This document shows, piece after piece, positions 27,101-34,490 of a DNA stretch of 64,000 bases. The notes beneath the pieces are model-generated. The model ran no database searches, had not been told where the DNA came from, and worked only from the letters and a program-made list of their open reading frames with translations. Source of the DNA: Bdellovibrio bacteriovorus (GTDB lineage: Bacteria; Bdellovibrionota; Bdellovibrionia; Bdellovibrionales; Bdellovibrionaceae); assembly GCF_001592755.1 (NCBI RefSeq), contig NZ_LUKF01000014.1:124841-188840 (forward strand). Direction: 5' to 3'. Within the stretch, counting starts at the first letter, position 1. Each line of letters begins with the position of its first letter. Both the position numbers and the translations under genes were made by a program.

Positions 27101-29695
27101 ATTAAAGATGCCATTTCAACAGTGCAGATTACTTCGGCCTCGCAAAATAGAGTGAACGAAGGGGATAGCGGCCAAAATATCACGTTCACCATCAATCCAG
27201 TTAAAAACTACGACGTGATCGTCTATTACAAGGTGACTGGAGATGCGTTGAATCCAACTCATCATAATTTAAGTTCTGGTTCTGTGACGATTCCTGCTAA
27301 TACGGCTTCGGCTTCGATCACGGCGAACTTCCCTGATAATGCGCTCACGGAAGGTGAAAAAGTACTGAATGTGCACATCACTCATACGTCGACAATTGCG
27401 GCGATTCTTGGAATTAACTATCAGTCGCAGTACTTCATTGCTGATGATGAAAAGAATTTGAAAGTGACGGCGGTTGCGCTCAACCAAAAACACTCTTGCG
27501 CGATTTTATCGGATGGATTTATTCGTTGCTGGGGACACAACTCCTCTCAAGCCCTAGGGACGGGTGATAACAATTTCCGAGACAGAGCCACTCTTGTCAC
27601 TGTTGCTGGGAATCCTACATTCGCCAGTGTATCTGCAGGACTCGACCACACTTGTGCTATTACTACTGCGGGTGTGCTGTATTGCTGGGGTACTAACTCG
27701 ATCAAACAGCTTGGCGACGGCACTAATACGAATCGTTCAAGTCCCGTCATAGCAGACTCTCCCAATCTGTATTTGATGATAAGCACCGGCAATCGACATA
27801 CGTGTGGTATTACTACCAACAACAAACTTCGTTGCTGGGGCTCGAATAGCTTCGGCGAAATCGGAAAAGGCACGACGAGCCCTACCCCTTCAGACCCTGT
27901 CGAAGTTGACGGAGCTACAGACTATAAATATGTATCCGCGGGTGCAGATGGTTCCTGCGCAGTGACTTCCACTCATAAGTTGCGTTGCTGGGGAAATAAC
28001 GGAAATGGCGCATTACCAACCGGTGGCAGCTACAATACCCCGCAAGATGTCGACTCCACCACGGATTATTCCATGGTGGCTGTCGGATCGTCACACTCGT
28101 GTGCAGTGACTATGACGGGCCAATTGAAATGTTGGGGTGGCGCTAATTCATGGGGTCAGATTGGCGACGGTACAAATATAGCAAAATCTAGTCCTACCAA
28201 CGTGGATTCTTCTGAAACTTTCGTCTCCGTCGCGGTGAATACGGATACAAATGCGGGCGTGCCTCGGGGGACAACGTGTGCGCTCACCACAGGAAAAGTC
28301 CTATATTGCTTCGGATTTAATGATGCTGGTCAGGTCGCTGATGGAACTTCAGGGAATTCTCGGAGGTCACCGACTCTTAGTGACGGCGGAATGTTGTATG
28401 ATAAAATTGCTTTGGGCGCGGGGCGTGTCTGCGGAATTCCAACGTCAGGCTATTTACGCTGCTGGGGAAATTTTGGTTTCGATGGCGGTGCCAATCCGCA
28501 ATACAACTCCTTCGGTGCGGGTCATAACATCAGCTTCTTCTCTCGCTGGGGAGAGTTTTTCAAAGATTTTAGCTTTGATACCGTCTCCTTCGGAGGAGGC
28601 GGGCATCATGATACGGTTGCCTGCGGTATCAACAATAAAAAACTTTATTGTTGGGGCACTACCGAGGTGATGGGTGATGGAACAACGGCCACGGTACGTC
28701 GACCGGCGCCAGTTTTAATTGATGCAGATACAAATTACGTTCAGGTGGCTTCTCGTCATAGCTCTGACCATTGTGCCATTACGGAAAGTGGCGATTTGAA
28801 ATGTTGGGGCCGAAATCATTATGGTGAACTTGGCTCGTCTTCGGTGCCATCTACTGGTTCCGCTCCGCGAGTGAACGTCCCAACACTGGTAGATCCTGGC
28901 TACAAATATGTTCATGTCAGTATGGAAAACCATGGAACTTGCGGAGTTACGACAACCGGAGATTTACGTTGCGCTGGTTTCAACGGCTCGGGCCAGCTAG
29001 GTGATGGAACGACTACACCAGTAGCGGCATTCAAAACGATCGATGCGCCTACGAAATATAAAACAGTGGAACGCGGCTTTAATCATACTTGCGGCATCAC
29101 CACAACGGGCATGTTGAAATGCTGGGGTACTAACACCAACGGACACTTAGGAATTGGCAATACAACAAACAATCCTAATCCGACGGAAGTAGATCCGGGA
29201 GTCACTTATAAATCAATTTCATTGGGTTCTACCTACACTTGCGGTGTAACGACGGCTGGCAAGCTGAAGTGTTGGGGCGGTAGTGGAGATGTCGGGAATG
29301 GAAGTTCTGGAAACGTAGTGAATCCTTATCTGATTGATGGAACCAATGACTATTTATCAGTTTATTCAGGCGCGGATTTCGCGTGCGGAATCTTAACTAG
29401 CAACGTAGTAAAATGCTGGTCTGTGCATATGCCCACCGTCGGTTTAGCGCAGCCTCCTTTTGGGAATGCCGTGCTTAATCAATTTAATGCTACGATTATT
29501 GATTCTGGATTGGGATATTCAAAAATTCTGAGTGCCGGGGATATGTTCTGCGGATTGACCCTTGGAAAACAATACCGCTGTCACGGATTCGTCGAAGGAG
29601 CCGTAGGCGGTGAAGTTGATACAGCTGTTTCAGTCTCTAACGTAAATTCAAACTTCGTTTATCAACCGATTTATTTACACAAAATGTTCTACTAA
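24140..29695 (+). CDS. Giant surface lipoprotein: Ig-like repeats, Calx-beta domain and RCC1 propeller
   Basis: This 1851-residue exported protein has a lipobox-like SLASC near residue 33. From about residue 130 to 990 it has repeated Ig-like units ending in D-T-x-x-P or K-D-T-V-x-P, each with paired Cys (for example CSEDGKTVTL and CSELNRSITI). A Calx-beta-like unit (VNEGDSGQNITFTI) lies near 1000. From about 1105 to 1840 it has more than ten RCC1-type repeats of the pattern SCAI...G...CWG.N..GQLGDGT. Repeats of this kind bind proteins or ligands, and in predators such lipoproteins may face prey. A terminator follows. The start ATG at 24140 has no strong SD. The function is unknown. Confidence 0.8.
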   Translation: MFWVYLQEVLLPSFLVRCRSVGNFLVAVIAATSLASCTLDTQLINGKSLEFFSVTSDSEGRINGSNMTAAPFKGSCVPGSKVKITEATATLNQEFTCDNSGSWSRALDLSVLPANYIGELVFTMTVPTGQTFEQKYPVEKDVVPPTVVINAPVAVTPLNEAAYPISGSCSEDGKTVTLIAETVSTTALCTAGAFTANVDLSSVTSSPISISASLADTAGNTGSDSVSATRGGAPPVISSFALNNGNSVTTNNVVTVDMSITDVTEMYLTEVAGCASGGSWVSYSATASWTLPALNATNTLYAKFRNAGGETLCVSDSIIHDSTSPTITIDSPAANSYVNMANVSAFTISGSCSELNRSITIAGPSGYTATTTCLGTSYSAILDLTALPQGNFILSASLSDEAGNSGSANSANYIKDTVAPAAGTISINSGQAGTTSLNVTLTISGVAGTAQYYLTNDVDCSSGGVWENYAASKAWVLPTANATNTVRMKRRDAAGNESSCVSDSIVHTSSVPSLSLASPAAGSYIGLMNAAAFTVSGACSEEGMQVTLTANGITQTSPPTCSGGTWTKTLNLASNATYGQGNVTIVANHSRMTGVAAPSVTVVFVKDTVAPTATMAINNGDAYTNNLAATLNLSMAGGATEMYITNNALCLTGGTWEPFAVTKSWTLPTANDNNWIYYKARDAAGNETNCLSDTIIHDTVIPSLEVTMAVGTYINGVNQNAFEITGTCSEYGRPITLSLAGEPSITGTTTCAGGFWSMTVNASGIADNSSSTYAFSFVHTRPSGNTITAFGHFYKDTVPPGNAVLTNAPSGANNNSVLNVTVGGTGVTRFKYFVIRPGEVNSCDATTNYMGSENPIVSQISDRILVNGNYKLCVWGKDSAGNWSPAHTETSWTRDALTAVITGAPTGVSSATSVNITVSGTSVTQYKKAFITSGTCATATYSGQIPVGSAITDNISAIPNGPVTLCVIGSDTFGTWQSETAATEVTWIKDAISTVQITSASQNRVNEGDSGQNITFTINPVKNYDVIVYYKVTGDALNPTHHNLSSGSVTIPANTASASITANFPDNALTEGEKVLNVHITHTSTIAAILGINYQSQYFIADDEKNLKVTAVALNQKHSCAILSDGFIRCWGHNSSQALGTGDNNFRDRATLVTVAGNPTFASVSAGLDHTCAITTAGVLYCWGTNSIKQLGDGTNTNRSSPVIADSPNLYLMISTGNRHTCGITTNNKLRCWGSNSFGEIGKGTTSPTPSDPVEVDGATDYKYVSAGADGSCAVTSTHKLRCWGNNGNGALPTGGSYNTPQDVDSTTDYSMVAVGSSHSCAVTMTGQLKCWGGANSWGQIGDGTNIAKSSPTNVDSSETFVSVAVNTDTNAGVPRGTTCALTTGKVLYCFGFNDAGQVADGTSGNSRRSPTLSDGGMLYDKIALGAGRVCGIPTSGYLRCWGNFGFDGGANPQYNSFGAGHNISFFSRWGEFFKDFSFDTVSFGGGGHHDTVACGINNKKLYCWGTTEVMGDGTTATVRRPAPVLIDADTNYVQVASRHSSDHCAITESGDLKCWGRNHYGELGSSSVPSTGSAPRVNVPTLVDPGYKYVHVSMENHGTCGVTTTGDLRCAGFNGSGQLGDGTTTPVAAFKTIDAPTKYKTVERGFNHTCGITTTGMLKCWGTNTNGHLGIGNTTNNPNPTEVDPGVTYKSISLGSTYTCGVTTAGKLKCWGGSGDVGNGSSGNVVNPYLIDGTNDYLSVYSGADFACGILTSNVVKCWSVHMPTVGLAQPPFGNAVLNQFNATIIDSGLGYSKILSAGDMFCGLTLGKQYRCHGFVEGAVGGEVDTAVSVSNVNSNFVYQPIYLHKMFY

Positions 29696-29698
29696 AAT

Positions 29699-29728
29699 AA
29701 TAAGAGCGACCTCTCAGTCGCTCTTATT
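29699..29728. terminator. Bidirectional intrinsic terminator
   Basis: A perfect 12-bp stem, AATAAGAGCGAC/GTCGCTCTTATT, with loop CTCTCA lies between the RCC1 lipoprotein gene and the convergent small secreted gene. Only short T runs follow on each side. Confidence 0.85.
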
Positions 29729-29735
29729 TCAATGA

Positions 29736-30071
29736 CTACTTGCAGTCGATCGCACCTTTGTAAATTTCAGGTTTAGCTGCACCCACAGTTTGAGATACAT
29801 GGGCTTTACCCATAGCCAAAGTCACGATGTACTTGCTGTCACCAGGAATTCTTTCCAAGCACTCTGTCACCGGAATGTCCGCCGCATAAGTCATGCAATC
29901 CATGTCGATAACAAACTCACGAGAATCAAAAGCCAAAGTTGCCGGGCCTGTCACAGGCATTTCGAATTCAACGTAAGTTCCAGAATTTAAAGTACCAGCA
30001 CAAATAACTGCTTCAGAAGCAAATGCCGAAGTTGAAGAAAAAAGAGCCGCGAAGATAACAAGACTTTTCAT
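29736..30071 (-). CDS. Small secreted protein, unknown
   Basis: The 111-residue protein has a signal peptide (MKSLVIFAALFSSTSAFA) and a beta-rich mature part with four cysteines (VICAG, MDCMTY, TECLER, IDCK), possibly two disulfides. It ends at the bidirectional terminator shared with the giant lipoprotein gene. GGAATC precedes the ATG, with no clean SD. No family is recognised; a periplasmic location is inferred. Confidence 0.65.
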   Translation of the reverse strand: MKSLVIFAALFSSTSAFASEAVICAGTLNSGTYVEFEMPVTGPATLAFDSREFVIDMDCMTYAADIPVTECLERIPGDSKYIVTLAMGKAHVSQTVGAAKPEIYKGAIDCK

Positions 30072-30120
30072 TGTGATTCCTTTGAAAGAAGTTCGGATGA
30101 AGCCTTGTATCGCAAAAGAA

Positions 30121-30350
30121 TTAGAAGATGTGTTTGGGTTCCGTTAAGGACATAAAACCCGTTACACCACCATCCACAAGCGACCCCGAAGGGGAGCGTC
30201 TAAAAATCAAAGTCGATCGGAGGATGGCCCCGCGAGGTTGTGCCCGCGGTAAAACGATCCCGTGGATCGTTTTATTGCGGAGCATGGAGGAAGGTGAACC
30301 GCGAAGGCGGTTCGCCGACCGAGAGGCCCGAAGCGGCGGCCCCAAAAATA
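30121..30350 (-). other. Hairpin-rich segment downstream of tRNA-Leu; no convincing gene
   Basis: This GC-rich 230-bp stretch follows the tRNA terminator on the minus strand and holds four stable hairpins with UUCG-type loops: GGGCC...GGCCT (about 30322-30338), GAACCGC-CUUC-GCGGTTC (30296-30313), AAAACGATCC-ACG-GGATCGTTTT (30251-30273) and CCCC-UUCG-GGGG (30183-30194). Open frames exist on both strands, but their sequences look like the low-complexity frames that commonly overlay tRNA-adjacent DNA. It could be a structured noncoding RNA, a repeat element or a tRNA 3' trailer. The remaining bases 30072-30120 show nothing. Confidence 0.4.
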
Positions 30351-30352
30351 AA

Positions 30353-30377
30353 AAAACCAACCCTCTGGGTTGGTTTT
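30353..30377 (-). terminator. Intrinsic terminator after tRNA-Leu
   Basis: The stem AAAACCAACCC/GGGTTGGTTTT has loop TCT. On the minus strand it is followed by a long T-rich tract (TTTTTTATTTTTGG). It lies just downstream of the tRNA 3' end. Confidence 0.88.
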
Positions 30378-30385
30378 CTTATTTT

Positions 30386-30468
30386 TGGTGCCCCGCGAGG
30401 GACTTGAACCCCCACGCTTGCGCACTAGATCCTAAGTCTAGCGTGTCTGCCAATTTCACCAGCGGGGC
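30386..30468 (-). tRNA. tRNA-Leu (anticodon UAG)
   Basis: The 83-nt class II tRNA includes an encoded CCA (30386-30388). The acceptor stem is GCCCCGC/GCGGGGC. The anticodon stem CTAGA/TCTAG encloses the loop CTTAGGA, with UAG at 30432-30434 reading CUA codons. The extra arm TGCGCAAGCGT is of Leu type, and the T-arm is GGGGG-TTCAAGT-CCCTC. The discriminator base is A. A T-rich terminator follows. Confidence 0.96.
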
Positions 30469-30522
30469 AACACCGTAATTTGAAACAAAGAGATAGCGCA
30501 TTTCCGCGCTATCTTGCAAGAA

Positions 30523-30912
30523 CTATTTCTCGCTGATCAATTTTTTGTAGTCAGGAGCTCTCATAAGGTTTGCTAGTTCTTTTTCAGTATCCATTTCGAT
30601 GCGAACCAACCAGCCTTCATTTACTGGATCGTCGTTCAAAACTGACGGATCATCAGATAAAGCCGTGTTAACTTCGATTACAGTGCCTGAAACAGGGGCA
30701 TAAAGGTCGCTGACCGCTTTAACTGATTCGATAACGCCGAAAGTTTGACCTTGAGTGATTTTTTGACCTTCTTCTGGAAGTTCAACGTAAACCACTTCAC
30801 CCAATTGGTCTTGAGCGAACTCAGTGATACCGACAGTTACGATGTTCTCGTCAACTTGAGCCCATTCGTGTTCTTTTGTGTAATAGTAGTCTTCAGGGAT
30901 GTGAAATGCCAT
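30523..30912 (-). CDS. gcvH: Glycine cleavage system H protein
   Basis: This 129-residue lipoyl carrier protein of the glycine cleavage complex passes the aminomethyl group from GcvP to GcvT. Lys65 in ESVKAVSD is the lipoylation site. The N-terminal MAFHIPEDYYYTKEHEWAQV and the GWLVRIEM element near the C-terminus are usual. The ATG at 30912 has AAGGAG 6 nt upstream; a start at 30936 would overlap gcvT. It lies directly downstream of gcvT, with a 10-nt gap, so the two are co-transcribed. gcvP is separate, at 39.8-42.7 kb. Confidence 0.96.
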   Translation of the reverse strand: MAFHIPEDYYYTKEHEWAQVDENIVTVGITEFAQDQLGEVVYVELPEEGQKITQGQTFGVIESVKAVSDLYAPVSGTVIEVNTALSDDPSVLNDDPVNEGWLVRIEMDTEKELANLMRAPDYKKLISEK

Positions 30913-30922
30913 TTTCGGCTCC

Positions 30923-32005
30923 TTATTTCTGAACAAAAGGTGTCTTACAAACCACCGCTTTAGTTTTACGGCCGCGAATATCTAGAAGAAACTCAGTTCC
31001 TTCTTTCGCAAAAGCTACGTCGATGTAGGCAATACCGATAGGTTCATCCAAAGTCGGAGAATGTGTACCACTAGTTACCTTGCCGATTTCTTTGTTGTCA
31101 AAAGAAAACAGGCTGTAGCCTTGGCGAGGAATACCCTTCTCAAGCATCTTAAATCCCACAAGATTTCTTTGAAGGCCGGCCTCTTTTTTACCTACGATAA
31201 TCGCTTTACCGATAAAGTCTTTTTTAGCTGGCTTAATAACCCAGCCCAAGCCCGCTTCGTATGGATTCGTCGTGTCATCAATTTCGTGACCGTATAATGA
31301 ATACTTCATTTCTGTACGAAGAGTGTCACGAGCGCCCAAACCGATAGGCTGAGTTCCCAAGTCCTTACCTTCGTTTAAAAGATGATTCCAAAGAGCACCA
31401 GTGCCCGCCGCTTCAACGAAAACCTCACAGCCTTTTTCGCCTGTGTAGCCCGTTGTTGCGACCATGATTTTGAAATTTTGGAATTGGCCGGATTTCAAAG
31501 TGAAAGGTTTCATTTCGCTGACTTTGAATCCGAAAACGCGATCGCAAAGTTCCAAAGCTTTCGGGCCTTGAATCGCGATCTGACCCCACATATCACTTTC
31601 ATCAGTGATATCAGCGCCTTTATTATTCTTCGTCATCCAAGCGAAGTCTTTGTCTTTATTCGAAGCGTTTACGCAGACCAAGTAGTCTTCATTTTTCTTC
31701 AAGCAATAAACGATGATGTCGTCAACCAAGCCGCCTTGGTCATTCGGAAGAAGCGAGTATTGCGCTTCTCCGTCATTCAATTTCGCAACATCATTCGTTG
31801 TCAGCCACTCTAAAGTTTCTAGAGCTTTGGGTCCCTTCACACGAACTTCACCCATGTGAGACACATCGAAAAGACCGACGTTCTTGCGAACATTGTCGTG
31901 CTCTTCACGAAGGCCAGAATATTGAACAGGCATGTACCAGCCTGCGAAGTCGACCATACGGCCGCCCGAATTTACGTGGATATCTGCTAATGGAGTCTTT
32001 TTCAT
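30923..32005 (-). CDS. gcvT: Glycine cleavage system T protein (aminomethyltransferase)
   Basis: This 360-residue tetrahydrofolate-dependent enzyme releases ammonia and forms 5,10-methylene-THF from the H-protein-bound aminomethyl group. Seen are FAGWYMPVQYSG, NVGLFDVSHMGEVRVKGP, TGYTGEKGCEVFV with the catalytic Asp region, LGARDTLRTEMKYSLYGHE and the C-terminal GTHSPTLDEPIGIAYID. GcvH follows. The gene is divergent from a TrmK-like methyltransferase with only 36 nt between starts, so its promoter must overlap the neighbour or be very short. An AAGGAAA lies 11 nt before the ATG. Confidence 0.96.
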   Translation of the reverse strand: MKKTPLADIHVNSGGRMVDFAGWYMPVQYSGLREEHDNVRKNVGLFDVSHMGEVRVKGPKALETLEWLTTNDVAKLNDGEAQYSLLPNDQGGLVDDIIVYCLKKNEDYLVCVNASNKDKDFAWMTKNNKGADITDESDMWGQIAIQGPKALELCDRVFGFKVSEMKPFTLKSGQFQNFKIMVATTGYTGEKGCEVFVEAAGTGALWNHLLNEGKDLGTQPIGLGARDTLRTEMKYSLYGHEIDDTTNPYEAGLGWVIKPAKKDFIGKAIIVGKKEAGLQRNLVGFKMLEKGIPRQGYSLFSFDNKEIGKVTSGTHSPTLDEPIGIAYIDVAFAKEGTEFLLDIRGRKTKAVVCKTPFVQK

Positions 32006-32041
32006 AGCCCGGGAGTTTCCTTTTCCCTTGGCAGACAGTCA

Positions 32042-32581
32042 ATGATATCTAGAGCGTCGATGTACAAATTGCCTCTCCGCATGCAGCTTATTTTTGATCA
32101 ACTTCTTCCCGGACAGCCTGTCTGGGACTTTTGCTGCGACCATGGCATTTTGGGAATCAGCGCGTATCGCAGCGGATTGTTTCCTGAGGTCTACTTTGTC
32201 GATCAAGTCGCACATATCATGGATCGATTGCGCGCGCGTTTTAGTGAAAAGCATTTTGACGAGCTGTCTACGAGCCGGGCGGAGTTCTTTACTTCCGCAG
32301 GTGAGGATTTAGACACGGTGCTCAAGGGGACTGTGGTCATTGCGGGAGTGGGCACGCACACTATTTTTAAAATCTTGAACTCACTTCATCAAAAAGAGCT
32401 TTTACAAGCGCAGCGAGTGATTCTGTGTCCGCAAAATTACGAGGATAAATTAGTGGGTTTTCTCTCCGAAATCCCTCATTTTCAGTACGAATTCTGTAAT
32501 GAACATTACGAATTTGTCGAACGCGGACGCGCCCGTAAACTGTTGATTTTACATAAAAAACCAGTAATGGAGTCCGTGTAA
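32042..32581 (+). CDS. TrmK-like tRNA (adenine22-N1)-methyltransferase
   Basis: This 179-residue Rossmann-fold SAM methyltransferase is of the TrmK/COG2384 family, which makes m1A22 in some tRNAs. The motif WDFCCDHGILG takes the place of the family's DIGTDHGYLP, followed by VYFVDQV and VVIAGVGTHTIF. The C-terminal VILCPQNYEDKLVGFLSE and HYEFVERGRARKLLIL match the family. Starts at 32042, 32060 and 32081 are all possible, and none has a strong SD. Gene order with gcvT is divergent. The motif I is altered (CC in place of GT), so activity is likely but not certain. Confidence 0.78.
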   Translation: MISRASMYKLPLRMQLIFDQLLPGQPVWDFCCDHGILGISAYRSGLFPEVYFVDQVAHIMDRLRARFSEKHFDELSTSRAEFFTSAGEDLDTVLKGTVVIAGVGTHTIFKILNSLHQKELLQAQRVILCPQNYEDKLVGFLSEIPHFQYEFCNEHYEFVERGRARKLLILHKKPVMESV

Positions 32582-32634
32582 TTGACGCAGCCGGAATGGC
32601 TTTATTAAATGTCTGTAAGGCTGTGAACAACTTA

Positions 32635-32679
32635 TTGATTATTAGGAGTCCTGCACATAATTGTGTCCTCATGCAGGAC
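32635..32679 (+). promoter_or_regulatory. Promoter and 8-bp inverted repeat at the TIGR02147 gene start
   Basis: TTGATT (32635-32640) and CATAAT (32656-32661) are 15 nt apart, which predicts transcription starting at about the ATG (32671). A perfect inverted repeat, GTCCTGCA (32648-32655) and TGCAGGAC (32672-32679), flanks the -10 and the start codon. It could be an operator for autorepression or an RNA hairpin hiding the AUG. There is no SD. Confidence 0.45.
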
Positions 32680-33147
32680 GTAAATAAAAACTCGGATTTC
32701 CGACAATTCCTAGAAGATGAACTGGCTCGCCGTAGCCAAAACTATCCTCGTTACTCTCTACGCGCGTTCGCGCGCCATTTGGAAGTGGACTCGTCATTCT
32801 TGTCCAAAATTCTAAATGGAAAAAGAACAGTAACTATCAGAACAATTCGTATGTTCGGGGAGCGTTTGAACCTCACTCCAGACGAACTTCAACGTTTTGG
32901 TGAAGTTTCTCGTGAAAAGAAGATGAAGCGCAAGCTTGAGCGTCTTCTGGAGAAAATGCCCACTGAAGAGCGTGAGCAATCAACAATCTCTATCACTGTT
33001 GATGAAAACCGCTTGCCAGAAGCAAAAGAGAAAATCAAAAACTTCCGCAAAGAACTTGCTCAGTTTCTTGATGCCGGCGTAGCGCAAGGAAAGACATATC
33101 AAATTTCCGTATCGCTATTTCCTGTTTCAGGATTCAGCAACGACTAA
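32671..33147 (+). CDS. TIGR02147-family regulator, short form
   Basis: The 158-residue protein has an N-terminal HTH (YSLRAFARHLEVDSSFLSKILNGKR, then VTIRTIRMFGERLNLTPDEL) and the family's C-terminal end (STISITVDENRLPEAKEKIKNFRKELAQFLD, then YQISVSLFPVS). The middle region of about 100 residues present in full-length members is missing. TIGR02147 proteins are abundant in Bdellovibrio and Fibrobacter. The ATG at 32671 is likely because it precedes the HTH, but it has no SD; with the promoter at 32635 the mRNA may be leaderless. It is probably a DNA-binding regulator whose targets are unknown. Confidence 0.85.
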   Translation: MQDVNKNSDFRQFLEDELARRSQNYPRYSLRAFARHLEVDSSFLSKILNGKRTVTIRTIRMFGERLNLTPDELQRFGEVSREKKMKRKLERLLEKMPTEEREQSTISITVDENRLPEAKEKIKNFRKELAQFLDAGVAQGKTYQISVSLFPVSGFSND

Positions 33148-33192
33148 TTGCTTTCATCTTCAACCCTTAACAATTTAAAACACGACTTTAAA

Positions 33193-33225
33193 AAAACACC
33201 GGCTCACGACACCGGTGTTTTTTTA
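33193..33225 (+). terminator. Intrinsic terminator after the TIGR02147 gene
   Basis: The 10-bp stem AAAACACCGG/CCGGTGTTTT with a 9-nt loop is followed by TTTTTATTTT. Confidence 0.9.
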
Positions 33226-33281
33226 TTTTGACCTCTGTCTAAAAATTCTCAACGCTTAGATATACTTTAAGGTGGTCGGCA

Positions 33282-34223
33282 TTGAGCAATCGCTTCTTAA
33301 TCTCTCTTCTAATTTTTCTTATTGTTCTAGGCGCCTATTTATTTTCAAAGCGCGACGATGCCATTCGCGAACAAAATGCACCGCCTTCGGAACAGCAAGT
33401 TTTGAACAAAGAAGAAAATCTTCAGTCTTTAGTGAATGACCCGTCAGGCCCTGCAGTTTCGGCGCAGAATCCGAATGAAAATATTCCAGGAAGTGAAAGA
33501 CAAGTCGAAGCTTTGCCCGTAACTCCGTCGCAAAAAACTCCGGCGGAACTGGGTGCAGTTCGCTATCGTCTTGAAGAGGGTATGGCTGTCGCTGACGGTG
33601 ACATCATTTTAGGTCAGGTGGAGGCGGGCGCCCCAACGACGGGATTGACGAAGCCGCTCGAGTTGCAACTTTGGGATTCGGCGGAAATTCCTATTTACAT
33701 TCAGCCTGACTTAGAAAATCCGCAGCGTGTGCGCGAAGCTTTGCTATTTTTTGCAAACACACCGATTCGTTTTGTGGACTACACAGATCAAGAAGATGTT
33801 TTGGTTTTCCAAACGGGCTCTAAAGACTGCAAAAGCTATTTGGGAAAAATCGGTGGAAAACAACCGGTGTGGCTGGCTCCGAATTGCGCGCCAGCAGAAA
33901 TTGCTCACGAGATCATGCATGCCTTGGGATTCATTCACGAGCAGAACCGCACGGACCGCGAGTCCTTTGTGCAAGTGCTTAAAGAAAATGTCGAGGACGG
34001 GTATCTAATAAATTTTGAAATTTTTCCGTCCAGCCTTATGAAGGTGTCAGGCCTAGCGGCATTTGATTATAACTCGTTGATGCTTTATCCGAGCGACACT
34101 TTTGCAAAGCCAGGCACATCGCAGACGCTAGTATCGAAAGATCCGGGACGTCAGATTGCACCTTTAAGAAATCTTTCTCAGTCAGATATTCAAAGACTTT
34201 ATCAGGCGTACGGAAACCGTTAG
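33282..34223 (+). CDS. Astacin-like zinc metalloprotease (M12A), membrane-anchored or secreted
   Basis: This 313-residue protease has an N-terminal hydrophobic segment (FLISLLIFLIVLGAYLF) and an acidic linker. Its catalytic domain has the full zinc motif HEIMHALGFIHEQNR: His209, Glu210, His213 and His219. The Met-turn equivalent FDYNSLMLYPSDTF lies about 50 residues on. The two half-domains, including a Cys pair (DCKSYLG/PNCAPAE), are present. Start is TTG at 33282, set by AAGGTGG with a 6-nt spacer; no ATG fits. Astacins cut proteins, and in this organism an extracellular role at the prey interface is plausible but unproven. Confidence 0.88.
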   Translation: MSNRFLISLLIFLIVLGAYLFSKRDDAIREQNAPPSEQQVLNKEENLQSLVNDPSGPAVSAQNPNENIPGSERQVEALPVTPSQKTPAELGAVRYRLEEGMAVADGDIILGQVEAGAPTTGLTKPLELQLWDSAEIPIYIQPDLENPQRVREALLFFANTPIRFVDYTDQEDVLVFQTGSKDCKSYLGKIGGKQPVWLAPNCAPAEIAHEIMHALGFIHEQNRTDRESFVQVLKENVEDGYLINFEIFPSSLMKVSGLAAFDYNSLMLYPSDTFAKPGTSQTLVSKDPGRQIAPLRNLSQSDIQRLYQAYGNR

Positions 34224-34483
34224 GATTTTTGCAGCTTTTGCCAGTCGCGTGTGTTCATCAGTCCCACTGTTTCGGTGTTGGGATCAAAAACGATCTTCAC
34301 ATCACCTTTGTCGATCTGTTTTTTGATCTGATTGAACTTAGTTTCAAGTGCGACTTCTTCGCGACCATAATCAGTGCCTTCACGTTGAATGAAGTTTTCA
34401 ATGATTCCACGTAAAGCCTCTTCACTTAAGGCTTCTTTGGGAATTTCTAAAGGCGGGCGTGATTCGTTTTCTTCATAAGACAT
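34220..34483 (-). CDS. YheU (UPF0270) family protein
   Basis: This 87-residue cytosolic protein matches UPF0270/YheU: LSEEALRGIIENFIQREGTDYG, then KIVFDPNTETVGLMN. Function is unknown. The ATG at 34483 is 7 nt after the stop of the giant Ig-like lipoprotein gene; no good SD is present, so translation may be coupled to that gene. Its stop overlaps the convergent astacin stop by 4 nt. Confidence 0.82.
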   Translation of the reverse strand: MSYEENESRPPLEIPKEALSEEALRGIIENFIQREGTDYGREEVALETKFNQIKKQIDKGDVKIVFDPNTETVGLMNTRDWQKLQKS

Positions 34484-34490
34484 GCAAACA

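Noticed and set aside
24140-29695. Two or more separate genes in the RCC1 region
   Set aside because: The frame is continuous with no internal stop and the repeats run smoothly through.
30121-30360. CRISPR array or mobile-element end
   Set aside because: Hairpins differ in sequence and spacing, there is no direct repeat of fixed length and no copy of the tRNA 3' end.
30128-30478. Open frames on both strands over the tRNA-Leu and its downstream segment
   Set aside because: They run across a clear tRNA and hairpins, and sequences such as CPARDLNPHACA are typical of false frames over tRNA genes.
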